A stretch of DNA of 64,000 bases, taken from NCBI RefSeq assembly GCF_000430025.1, contig NZ_AUCZ01000010.1, positions 1-64,000 of the forward strand, given 5' to 3'. Both the position numbers and the translations under genes were made by a program. Numbering within the stretch: the first letter of the stretch is position 1; the number at the start of each line of letters is the position of its first letter. Below are positions 33,579 to 41,807 of this stretch, piece after piece. The notes below the pieces were generated by a model. It did not search any database, was not told the origin of the DNA, and was given only the letters and a program-made list of their open reading frames with translations. The DNA is from Flavobacterium suncheonense GH29-5 = DSM 17707. GTDB lineage: Bacteria > Bacteroidota > Bacteroidia > Flavobacteriales > Flavobacteriaceae.

Positions 33579-34724
33579 TTAAATTTGTTGAAACAATTTT
33601 TCAAAATCCGTGATGTATTTTGTAACCGAAAAGTTTTGACGGGCACGTTCATAGCCTTTTTGCCCCATTTGTATCCTTAATTCAGGGTATGCAATCAATT
33701 TATGAAGCGCGGCTGATAATTCCGAAACATCGTTGGGAGCAATCAGATAACCGGTTCCTTTATTTTCGATGATTTCTCTTAAGCCGCCATGGTCAGAACC
33801 TATTACTGGTTTTTGGGCCAACATCGCTTCCAACGCAACCATTCCGAAAGACTCCGGTTCCGTAGACGGCATTAAAGCAATGTCGGTTATCGACCAGATC
33901 GGGGTGAGATCTAAAGTAAAAGGCAATATTTTTACCATATCATTTAACTGATTGTCTGCAATGATTTGCTCAACTTCCTCTAAATAATATTCCTGATTCA
34001 AAACCGGCGAACCAACAAATAAAAATTTCAGATTCTTATGCTTAGAAAAATGTTCTGTTATTGTTTTTAACACCCATTTATGTCCTTTCAGACGGCTTAT
34101 TCTCCCCACCAATGTCACTACAACATCCTCATTTTCGAATCCGTAATCTTCCTTGCCGATAAAAGAGCTGTCTTTGTTGTCAGGCTCCAATCCATTATGA
34201 ATGACCATTGCCTTTTTCGAAAGCTTTGGGTTTCGTTTGGTTAGATTTTCTTTTGTCGCATGTGAATTGCAAATGATTACATCCGAAAAACGATTCAGTA
34301 AAATTGGAAAAGCAGCGGCAAATATTTTCGGGTGTTCAATTATTTCATGGACATGCCATAAATGTCTTTTCTTTACTTTCATGGCAGACAGCATTCCTAA
34401 CAAAACCGCTAACGTATTCGAATAGATAAAATCAAATTGATGTTTGCGGTGTAACGCGGAAACCGTTTTTAGTCCTTTACGGATGTCCCTGACAAACCGC
34501 ACCAGATTTTTAGGTGTGAACATATCCCGGTACAGCTTTAAAACAGGAGCAATTACAACCTCAATGTTTACAAGCTCCAATTCCCTTTTTAAAGGCCCGT
34601 CAAAAGGCAAAATCACTACTGGATGAAACCTGCTTCTGTCCAGCTTTTGCAAAAGCAGTAACAGCGTTTTATCAGACCCGTAAAGTTCCGCTGATTGGTG
34701 TATGAATAAAATTTTTCTCATCAT
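33579..34724 (-). CDS. Family 4 glycosyltransferase
   Basis: A 381-residue GT-B enzyme. The N-terminus ILFIHQSAELYGSDKTLLLLLQKL has the family acceptor loop. The C-terminal donor domain has TLVGRISRLKGHKWVL (near residue 212) and MPSTEPESFGMVALEAMLAQKPVIGSDHGGLREII (near residue 295), including the E-x(7)-E motif of GT4. It transfers a sugar with retention of configuration at the cytoplasmic face. It overlaps the polymerase gene by four bases (ATGA) and is the last gene of the second transcription unit. Confidence 0.9.
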   Translation of the reverse strand: MMRKILFIHQSAELYGSDKTLLLLLQKLDRSRFHPVVILPFDGPLKRELELVNIEVVIAPVLKLYRDMFTPKNLVRFVRDIRKGLKTVSALHRKHQFDFIYSNTLAVLLGMLSAMKVKKRHLWHVHEIIEHPKIFAAAFPILLNRFSDVIICNSHATKENLTKRNPKLSKKAMVIHNGLEPDNKDSSFIGKEDYGFENEDVVVTLVGRISRLKGHKWVLKTITEHFSKHKNLKFLFVGSPVLNQEYYLEEVEQIIADNQLNDMVKILPFTLDLTPIWSITDIALMPSTEPESFGMVALEAMLAQKPVIGSDHGGLREIIENKGTGYLIAPNDVSELSAALHKLIAYPELRIQMGQKGYERARQNFSVTKYITDFEKLFQQI

Positions 34725-35956
34725 ACATTATTCTTTAGGAGCCGGTTTTTATACGCAAAGAGAAAGCCTATGAAAAGGGATTTGGTATCTACCAAATTAT
34801 AAAATCCCATAAACACCCAATTGGAAAAAATCAGGAAAACCCCGGTTCCTACAAAAAGATAATTAATATTTGTAAGCATTAGATTTGACGGAATTTTTTT
34901 TTCATCCCTTTTAAAAAAGAAAAATATGGTATACAAATAAATGATCACCCCAACAATGCCTGTTTTCAGGAAAACAGTCATATATCCGTTGTGCAAAATG
35001 GATATTTTCCGCAACAACATATCCCCCAGATAAATCTCCTTTTTCAAATCGACCTGAGCTCCAACTCCTTCCCCAAATATGTAGGTTTTGTTAAGGGTTA
35101 ACTGTTCTACTGTTCTTATATTTTCGTAAGAGCGGTAGTTGTCATTAAACTCTTTCCAGTTATCTTTATTTACCCTTGTGCTAAATGCCTCAATGGGTGC
35201 CACTTTGATTTTGTACAGAAATTCATCAATACCTTTTCCGTTTCGTTTCGGATTGTAAGAATAAATCAAAGCATAACTGATTCCTATAAACACAAGGGAC
35301 GACACTATCACAATCAAAGATCTTTTAGTCAGAATCAAAAGACCCTTTACTGCCATTACAAGAATAACAAACTGTATGAAGTTGGTCCTGGCCAAATAGA
35401 AAAAACTTGACAAACCCAATATGGTCAGAAAGATAATTCTCTGTTTATGCGTAAATCCTAAGTCAAACTGTTTCCAGAAGAGAAGTATGACAAAAATGTA
35501 TACTTCAAAATCATTGAAATACCCGGCATGAAACCTGATGTCTCTTACATTTCTCGCACCTTCGATTACAATGCCGTAACCAACAAGCAACAAATGATAA
35601 CTGGCTATTGCCACACCGGCATACACTAAAAACCGAAACGGTTTTTCAATTTTATCGCTGAACAACTGGTAGCCGATAATCAGTCCCAGTATCGGTTTGA
35701 GCATGTAAGTAATGTCCCGTATAACAAAATAAACTTCATGTTCGTAAAAGAAACCGACGATAATTGAAAGCATGAAAATTAACAGAAATCCTGCAAGATA
35801 CTTAACAAACGGCTTATAGTAGTTTTTTCTGAGTGTCACAAAAGTTGCCAAACTCCAGACAACAAAGGACAATTCATAGTTGTTAAAAAACGGGATCACT
35901 ACACAAATTATGAAAAGGACTTGGTTGTAGAATTCTTTATTCAGTGTAATTTTCAT
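34721..35956 (-). CDS. O-antigen polymerase-like membrane protein
   Basis: A 411-residue integral membrane protein with about eleven helices. A periplasmic loop contains GEGVGAQVDLKKEIYLGDMLLRKISILHNGYMTVFLKTGIVGV, in which the H-N-G-Y and G-x-x-G elements resemble the Wzy/WaaL superfamily. It most likely polymerises repeat units outside the membrane. The other polymerase or ligase-like protein at 31132-32448 probably has the complementary role, though which is which cannot be told. It is linked to its neighbours by ATGA overlaps. Confidence 0.75.
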   Translation of the reverse strand: MKITLNKEFYNQVLFIICVVIPFFNNYELSFVVWSLATFVTLRKNYYKPFVKYLAGFLLIFMLSIIVGFFYEHEVYFVIRDITYMLKPILGLIIGYQLFSDKIEKPFRFLVYAGVAIASYHLLLVGYGIVIEGARNVRDIRFHAGYFNDFEVYIFVILLFWKQFDLGFTHKQRIIFLTILGLSSFFYLARTNFIQFVILVMAVKGLLILTKRSLIVIVSSLVFIGISYALIYSYNPKRNGKGIDEFLYKIKVAPIEAFSTRVNKDNWKEFNDNYRSYENIRTVEQLTLNKTYIFGEGVGAQVDLKKEIYLGDMLLRKISILHNGYMTVFLKTGIVGVIIYLYTIFFFFKRDEKKIPSNLMLTNINYLFVGTGVFLIFSNWVFMGFYNLVDTKSLFIGFLFAYKNRLLKNNV

Positions 35957-36630
35957 CCTATTGTTTTTAAAATTTTTGCAGGAACACCGCCAATCACAAC
36001 ATTGTCCGGAAAAGTACCGTTAACAACTGCTCCTGCCGCAACTACGGTATTATTACCTATAGTGCTGCCGTCTAAAAAAGTAACTTTTGCTCCTACCCAA
36101 ACGTTGTTTCCTATTTTAATCCCTTTCGAAGTAACACCCTGTTCCCTAATCAGTTTATCCGGATTGCCGAATACATGATTCTCCGAATGAAAGCTAATGT
36201 AAGAACCCATGATTACATCATTTCCGATTTCAATGCCTCCGGATGCCCCAAAATGAGTGTAATCCCCAATGGCTGAATTATCACCCATCGTCAGTCCTTT
36301 TCCGTATTTTGAAAAATGACTCGTACAGGTTAAATGCGAATAGGCTCCAATTTTACAATTATGCCCTAGCGAAATTTTCTGAGAAGCATAGCCGTCTAAC
36401 CGCACTTGTCTTTCAATCGTTACATTTCGCCCGAAACTGAAATTGCTTTTGTTCCAGATTACTGTTCCGGAACCCAGGAATACTTTTCTTCTCAACTTGA
36501 ACAACCCTCTGGAAAGCATGACAAAGCGGATCCATAACGACCTCAGGATTAGGCTGTCCGGAATACGCGGGTCGAGCTCATAGCTTTTTCCCGTTTTTTG
36601 TAATAACGACTTAAAAAGGGCTTTAACCAT
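35953..36630 (-). CDS. Hexapeptide-repeat acyltransferase (WbbJ-like)
   Basis: A 225-residue enzyme of the left-handed beta-helix O-acetyltransferase family. Regular hexapeptides run from about residue 55 to 215, for example NVTIERQVRLDGYASQKISL and IGNNTVVAAGAVVNGTFPDNVVIGGVPAKIL at the end. The catalytic His is in ISFHSENHVF near residue 150. It should acetylate a hydroxyl or amino group on a sugar using acetyl-CoA. The end overlaps the polymerase start (ATGA), and the start overlaps the flippase stop by eight bases. Confidence 0.87.
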   Translation of the reverse strand: MVKALFKSLLQKTGKSYELDPRIPDSLILRSLWIRFVMLSRGLFKLRRKVFLGSGTVIWNKSNFSFGRNVTIERQVRLDGYASQKISLGHNCKIGAYSHLTCTSHFSKYGKGLTMGDNSAIGDYTHFGASGGIEIGNDVIMGSYISFHSENHVFGNPDKLIREQGVTSKGIKIGNNVWVGAKVTFLDGSTIGNNTVVAAGAVVNGTFPDNVVIGGVPAKILKTIG

Positions 36631-37900
36631 TCTGTTTTCTGAGTCTTATTTCTGAAAATTTTCCTCTGATGCAAAGTAAGTAAAATAAAATGACTATTGC
36701 TTCAGTTCCTATCAAACTGTAAAAAACGCCATAAACCTTATAATAGGGTAACACCAAAACAATAACCAGTAAATTGAGAACGACAACGACAGAAGTCAGC
36801 CGAACATAAAACCTGTTGAAATTCCAGCCCAATACTAATTGTTTCAACGGAATGGTGATGGCCAGAACTATTGGTATAAAAACGGCTACCCGTAAAAGGT
36901 TGCTCAGAAAATATCGGTTCGTCGGGTTGAAGTACGATACCACATCGTAAGAGAAAAAATAAAGAAAAACCATTCCGAAGAGTACAAAAACGAAGTTAAA
37001 CCCGTTGTAAATTTTCCAGTTCCGGATTCCTTTTTCCGGATTGGTTTCCAGCAGGTAACAGACTTTCGGGAATACATAATTGAAAAACAAAAAGATATAC
37101 GTCTTGAAAATCACAATGATTTGTTCTATGATTTTATACTGCCCCGCCATCAGGTTGTTGCCAAAAAAACTGATCAGCATCACTGGGGTATTCAGCTGCA
37201 GAGCCACAAAAATCTGCGAGGAAAACATAGAGAAATCCTTTTTAAGGAAATGCACAACGTCTTTAAAAGCAACGGTCCGGAATGAAAAACGATACACTTT
37301 AAAAATCAGAAACAGAAAAAAACCGTTGGCCAGTATCATCCCCAGCCCCCATAAAAAATTAACATACACATAATCGGAGGCCGATTTGACCATCACAAAA
37401 ACCCCCAACAGGTATATAAGTTTTGAAATGATGTTCGAAACCGTAATCCATTTTACGTTTTCCAGACCTTGCAGAAACCAGGTGGGATTTAAAAACTGCC
37501 CCGCCAGAACCATCATACTCATCAGAAACAAGGTCCGCTCGGCTTTAAAGTACGGAATTGTAAAGAACATCGTTATCGCCAGCAAGAGTACAACCAACAA
37601 AATAAGAAAACGTGACGTATAACTGACAAGCAGGATATTTTGCAGTGCCTCTTTATCATGCCGGTTAACAGATACTTCTCTTACTCCCACCAGGTCTGAA
37701 CCATAATCGACAAAAACAATCAGGAAAAAAGAAAGTGCCATTCCCACGGCTATTTTTCCGAAGTTTTCTTCACCGCAAATGCCTACGATATACGGCACAA
37801 CCAAAAGTGGTGTGACCAGATTGAATAGTTGCCCAAAGCCATAAACAATAAGTTTTTGGAATTGGGTGTTGGTTAGTATTTCTCTTAATTTCTTTAACAT
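36623..37900 (-). CDS. Wzx-type oligosaccharide flippase
   Basis: A 425-residue integral membrane protein with about 12 helices. The start KLIVYGFGQLFNLVTPLLVVPYIVGICGEENFGKIAVGM is typical of RfbX/Wzx O-antigen transporters, with HDKEALQNILLVSYTSRFLILLVV after it. It flips lipid-linked repeat units to the outer face of the inner membrane. It follows the lipoprotein gene by 12 bases and overlaps the acetyltransferase gene. This is the second flippase in the window, the other being at 5521-6987. Confidence 0.88.
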   Translation of the reverse strand: MLKKLREILTNTQFQKLIVYGFGQLFNLVTPLLVVPYIVGICGEENFGKIAVGMALSFFLIVFVDYGSDLVGVREVSVNRHDKEALQNILLVSYTSRFLILLVVLLLAITMFFTIPYFKAERTLFLMSMMVLAGQFLNPTWFLQGLENVKWITVSNIISKLIYLLGVFVMVKSASDYVYVNFLWGLGMILANGFFLFLIFKVYRFSFRTVAFKDVVHFLKKDFSMFSSQIFVALQLNTPVMLISFFGNNLMAGQYKIIEQIIVIFKTYIFLFFNYVFPKVCYLLETNPEKGIRNWKIYNGFNFVFVLFGMVFLYFFSYDVVSYFNPTNRYFLSNLLRVAVFIPIVLAITIPLKQLVLGWNFNRFYVRLTSVVVVLNLLVIVLVLPYYKVYGVFYSLIGTEAIVILFYLLCIRGKFSEIRLRKQNG

Positions 37901-37912
37901 TCTAAAGCAGTA

Positions 37913-38416
37913 CTACTTTTTAAATTTTAATTCTTCCAGTTTTACTGCTAAATAGTATCCGTTCGGATATAAGGAAGGACCGTTAGGCTGTTGCGCTTTT
38001 CGGGTTAAGGCTCCCGATTTTTCATCCAGAACTGTATTGGATTGATCGATACGAAAATATTTGTAAATGTCTTTGCCTTTGGCTTCGAATTTGTGGTTCT
38101 TGTATACAAATTCAAATTTATTGAAAATGATTTCGCCTTGTTTCGGATTGCGACCTAAATCCAATCGAACCTGAGTGGGAAGGGCATTCTTGGGAAACCG
38201 AATGTCAATTTTCTGGTTTTTGTCTTTGCCTTTCACCTTTACCCAGAACGAAGCCCCTTCATTAAAGTTAATCGTTCCGTCATTAGTGTAAAAAACCTGG
38301 ATGGAATCGTTTTGCTTCATCACAACATCAATATTCATTCTATACAACTGACTGTCGTTATCCCGCATACACGACGCAAAAAAGCACAAGCTGAATACTA
38401 AAATTGCTTTATACAT
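37913..38416 (-). CDS. Small lipoprotein, paralogue of the 38524-39072 product
   Basis: A 167-residue protein with a lipobox (VFSLCFFASC, Cys16). The body has alternating strands and a central PTQVRLDLGRNPKQGEIIF, followed by KGKDIYKYFRID. It aligns by eye with the neighbouring lipoprotein (shared DGTxNF, PTxxRLDxG, KYF). The fold looks like a beta-sandwich also seen as an extra domain in surface-glycan proteins. It has no enzyme motif. The ATG at 38416 starts the lipoprotein signal, and an upstream open frame of 18 codons was rejected. It begins the second transcription unit behind its own promoter. Confidence 0.75.
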   Translation of the reverse strand: MYKAILVFSLCFFASCMRDNDSQLYRMNIDVVMKQNDSIQVFYTNDGTINFNEGASFWVKVKGKDKNQKIDIRFPKNALPTQVRLDLGRNPKQGEIIFNKFEFVYKNHKFEAKGKDIYKYFRIDQSNTVLDEKSGALTRKAQQPNGPSLYPNGYYLAVKLEELKFKK

Positions 38417-38448
38417 GAACCTTTCTTTTATTCTAAATGCAAACATGT

Positions 38449-38481
38449 CAAAAGTAACCAATTTAAACAAAAAACCACAAA
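38449..38481 (-). promoter_or_regulatory. Internal promoter of the glycan cluster, second unit
   Basis: TTTG (38478-38481), a 21-base spacer and TACTTTTG (38449-38456) on the minus strand. The -33 element lies inside the preceding terminator. It shares GTTACTTTTGA with the promoter at 33515-33546. Confidence 0.65.
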
Positions 38482-38505
38482 AAGCGAATGCTTTTTGTGG
38501 TTTTT
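38470..38505 (-). terminator. Strong terminator inside the glycan cluster
   Basis: A perfect 16-bp stem (AAAAACCACAAAAAGC / GCTTTTTGTGGTTTTT) with a four-base loop and T-run follows the 38524-39072 gene. It should end transcription of the Arn-like unit. Confidence 0.88.
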
Positions 38506-38523
38506 ACAGCCTTTTATGGTTTA

Positions 38524-39072
38524 TTATTTTTTAGTCGATGTAATCTTTATGATACCGTCTATAGATCCCTGAGCTGGATAATAGTATGGCGTTTTATAAA
38601 CACCATCTTTTTTCAAGATTGTCACCGTTCCTTTGGCAGCATCAATTTTAGTATTGAACTGTTTGTCTTCGATAAAATATTTGAAAAATTCAGATCCTTT
38701 GAATTGGAAATCCTTACCAAAGTAATCCACTTTTACATTTTTAATTACCACGGAATCCTGATCGTTGTTTAAACCGAAATCCAATCGGATATGCGTTGGC
38801 ATTTTTTCTTCCGATAAATTAAACGTCACTTTCTGAAATTCAGGACCTCCTTTGATACCAGCCCAAACGGCATTTATGTCTTTAAAATTTGTAGTTCCGT
38901 CTTCCGAGAAATACATGGCGAAATTGTCAGACTTCGCTGCTGAAGCTTCAATTTCTACATTAAAATATTTTTTAACATCTTTGTTTTCTTCTTTGCTTAC
39001 TTCTTTTTCATTTTTACAAGAAGTCAAAGTCGCAACTGCTGCGAATAAAACTATTAAAAACTTATTTTTCAT
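38524..39072 (-). CDS. Small lipoprotein beside the GT39 gene
   Basis: A 182-residue protein with a lipobox (FAAVATLTSC, Cys19), a short charged linker and a body of repeated strands. The centre MPTHIRLDFGLNNDQDSVVI and the GSEFFKYFIED segment match the neighbour at 37913-38416, so the two are tandem paralogues. It lies 41 bases after the GT39 stop and is the last gene before the strong terminator. It may recognise or hold a glycan at a membrane, but this is only inferred. The ATG at 39072 directly begins the lipoprotein signal. Confidence 0.75.
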   Translation of the reverse strand: MKNKFLIVLFAAVATLTSCKNEKEVSKEENKDVKKYFNVEIEASAAKSDNFAMYFSEDGTTNFKDINAVWAGIKGGPEFQKVTFNLSEEKMPTHIRLDFGLNNDQDSVVIKNVKVDYFGKDFQFKGSEFFKYFIEDKQFNTKIDAAKGTVTILKKDGVYKTPYYYPAQGSIDGIIKITSTKK

Positions 39073-39113
39073 TTTACTGGTTTTTTTGCAAATGTAATAG
39101 GTTTTTTGAAATG

Positions 39114-40976
39114 TCACTCTTTCTTTAGTTGAATATTTGAGATTTGCGCGTTTCTATCCAAACCACTCCCGGCGAAATCGTTTACAAACTCAATCGAAAT
39201 GGTTACCGTTTCGTCTTTTTCCTGAACAAAATCAAGGGTATATTCCTTATTGGCTTTTTCATCCAGTTCAATGCTTTTGTACATTTTTTGATTCAGATAG
39301 ATGTTAATTTTGGCATTTTCGTTGTTTATTTTCTGCTCCGGCATGCTCTTCCCTGAAATCACTAATTTGTATTTGCCTTTAGAAACAAACGTTGGTACAG
39401 ATGACGATTTAGAATTTTCAAAAAACATCAGGTTGCCGCTTCCGTCAAATTGGGCATTTTGAAATTGTGCTAATTTGATGGGTTTTACTTGCTGATCGGC
39501 TGCTTTTTTCGAAACAAAATGTTTCGCCCAGGCATCGTGCAATTCAATGGTCTGATCGATCGTGTAATTCTCCTGAATAAATTGTTCGGTTTCCGGAGTG
39601 ACTGCATAAGGCCTGGAATTCCCGTCGATATACCAGAACGATTCCTGAACCACCGTTTTGGTTTTGACATCGTTAATATACCAGTCTAAATTTTTCTCAT
39701 ACACATTCTTAATGGTAAAATCTTTGTCCAAATAAAAGGACAACAACCAACCCCAACTGGAAATAACGGTTTCGTTTTCTTTGTTTTGATCCTTAATTTG
39801 AAGGCAAATATCGTTGAACTGTGACTTTACCCGTGTTGTATAATATTGTTTTTCAACGGTTAAACTGTATAAAAACAAACCGGAAAGTAACAGTGTCACC
39901 AGTATTTTCAGTTTGTTGTTTTTTAAAAGCGAAATAGCCAAAGCTATCGTAAGCACCAACCCCGGAACGATCGGAGTCAGGTATCGGCTTAACATAACAG
40001 ATGTCTCACCCATGGATTTTATCAACACAAACAGAAAGTAAAAAAGTACCCAAACAAAAACCGCAATTGGTCCAAACCATACAGATTTATCCACTTTACC
40101 GATTTTATAACTTTTAATCAGTGCGGCGGCGATAACCACAACGATTGCCAAAACCGACAAATACAGCAATAGAGCATTCCCGCCTGATATCTGTTGCAGA
40201 ACTAGCATCACATAATCATACGTTGGCTTTTGCACCCAAAAACTAGTGATTTTGGAAGCATTGACCACTTTCGGATACACCGGTGCAAACACCAGTAAGG
40301 TAACAATACCGGCAAGGAAAGAATACCCGATGTAAGACATGCGTTCTTTCTTCGACTTTAAAAAGAAGAAAAAAATACCAATCACGATAAAGATACTGAT
40401 AACACTGATAATCCCTATGGGTTGTGCGTTGGTGATTAAGCCGATGAAAAGTCCGAGATAAAGGGCATTTTTCAGGTTTACCGCTTTCAAAAAGAGAATC
40501 AGTCTGTAAAAGGCGAGAATCACAAAAAGCATTAAAAGCGCATACGACCTTCCTTCCTGTGAATGTTCAATATGAAAAGGATGCACGGCCAATAAGAATG
40601 CCGCGATGTAGCCTGTATTTTTAGTAGCAACTTCTTTACCCAACAAATACATACTAAAAACACCCAGTACCCCAAAAATCAAGGATACAAAACGAATGGT
40701 GTACAACGTATGTCCAAAAATCAAACTGAAAAACCGGACAATCAGAAAATAAAGATGCGGAATCCCTTCCCGGAACATGTTTACTTCGTGAAATTCCTTT
40801 AAGGAAACATCCGGATCGGCTTCTTTCAAAGTGTGTAACTCATCAATCCAGGCGCCCTGAAAACCCAGATGGTAAAGCCGTAGGATAATACTCAAGCCAA
40901 GAATGGTTAAAAGAATGTAATTAAACTTTATAACCTTCTCGGAATGATTGACATTGATATTTATTGATATGTTCAT
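39114..40976 (-). CDS. GT39 (PMT/ArnT-like) membrane glycosyltransferase with C-terminal domain
   Basis: A 620-residue enzyme with about 11 to 12 helices in the first 370 residues. The first periplasmic loop has GAWIDELHTL with Asp45 and Glu46 in the place of the PMT/ArnT catalytic acidic pair. HPFHIEHSQEGRSYALLML (near residue 130) is also typical of the family. Residues from about 390 on are soluble, ending in a beta-rich domain of roughly 100 residues with ISNIQLKKE. Such enzymes use a polyprenyl-phosphate sugar as donor and act in the periplasm. It stands next to the SMR, GT2 and formyltransferase genes. Confidence 0.85.
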   Translation of the reverse strand: MNISININVNHSEKVIKFNYILLTILGLSIILRLYHLGFQGAWIDELHTLKEADPDVSLKEFHEVNMFREGIPHLYFLIVRFFSLIFGHTLYTIRFVSLIFGVLGVFSMYLLGKEVATKNTGYIAAFLLAVHPFHIEHSQEGRSYALLMLFVILAFYRLILFLKAVNLKNALYLGLFIGLITNAQPIGIISVISIFIVIGIFFFFLKSKKERMSYIGYSFLAGIVTLLVFAPVYPKVVNASKITSFWVQKPTYDYVMLVLQQISGGNALLLYLSVLAIVVVIAAALIKSYKIGKVDKSVWFGPIAVFVWVLFYFLFVLIKSMGETSVMLSRYLTPIVPGLVLTIALAISLLKNNKLKILVTLLLSGLFLYSLTVEKQYYTTRVKSQFNDICLQIKDQNKENETVISSWGWLLSFYLDKDFTIKNVYEKNLDWYINDVKTKTVVQESFWYIDGNSRPYAVTPETEQFIQENYTIDQTIELHDAWAKHFVSKKAADQQVKPIKLAQFQNAQFDGSGNLMFFENSKSSSVPTFVSKGKYKLVISGKSMPEQKINNENAKINIYLNQKMYKSIELDEKANKEYTLDFVQEKDETVTISIEFVNDFAGSGLDRNAQISNIQLKKE

Positions 40977-41807
40977 CTAAATTTTCTTTTTTGCAACAAT
41001 AAAACAACTGCTTCCAAAGGCAGTTTTCTTACCCAATTTAATATTTTGAATTTCTTTATCCCAAATCTTGTTCAATACCTTATCCATGAAACCGCTTTTA
41101 ACGGTATGCTCGTTCTTGTACTTGTCCAGATCATTTGAATTTTTGTGCATGCCTAATCGGCTTGGCAAAGAGCGCGACAAGAAGATTGGTAAAGGTAGTA
41201 AGGAAAACAGGTAACTGCTATAAGTAATTTCAAAACCAGCCTTCTTTAAGACTTCCTGCATGGATTTTAGGGTGTAGCGTCTGTAATGTCCTGCATCTTC
41301 ATCTTCGTTTGACCATAACGCCTGATACGCCGGAACCGTAACATAAAGTAATCCGCCCGGTTGTAAATAACCGTGAATCATTTGTAAAAATTCCATATCG
41401 TTTTCAATATGTTCCACGACATCAAAAACGCCGGCATTGGGTAACGATTCGGGCTTAAAATTGGCCTCCTGTAAGGTCGCACAAACGATGTTTTTCAGAC
41501 CTCTTTTTGCGGCATTCAGACAACCGTTTACTCCAGGTTCCACCAAAACAGTATCTACCCCGGCTTTTTCCATGTGTTGGGAAACATATCCGTTTCCGCC
41601 GCCAATATCAAAAAAGAGATTTTGTTTCGAATACTTTTGAAAGGCTTCCAAAATACAACGGTTCCGATGATTGAACCAAAAACTTTTGTCTTCCAGTACA
41701 AAACAATCATCGTTTCCTTTTTCCGGATACGAAATGTTATTTTTATGTTTGGAAAAGTGTATCCCGTCCTGTAAGATTAAATCTGAAGTAAACGTGTTGA
41801 TATCCAT
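40977..41807 (-). CDS. Class I SAM-dependent methyltransferase
   Basis: A 276-residue enzyme. The SAM motif I is FFDIGGGNGYVSQHM (near residue 66), with VDTVLVEPG for motif II and NAGVFDVVEHIENDMEFLQMIHGYLQPGGLLYVTVPA (near residue 130) as motifs of the small-molecule methyltransferase class. The C-terminal half has hydrophobic parts, seen in several EPS-cluster methyltransferases. It probably methylates a sugar or an amino-sugar in this pathway. The gene sits between GT39 and the aminotransferase with no gap (TAG immediately before, one-base overlap after). Confidence 0.85.
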   Translation of the reverse strand: MDINTFTSDLILQDGIHFSKHKNNISYPEKGNDDCFVLEDKSFWFNHRNRCILEAFQKYSKQNLFFDIGGGNGYVSQHMEKAGVDTVLVEPGVNGCLNAAKRGLKNIVCATLQEANFKPESLPNAGVFDVVEHIENDMEFLQMIHGYLQPGGLLYVTVPAYQALWSNEDEDAGHYRRYTLKSMQEVLKKAGFEITYSSYLFSLLPLPIFLSRSLPSRLGMHKNSNDLDKYKNEHTVKSGFMDKVLNKIWDKEIQNIKLGKKTAFGSSCFIVAKKKI

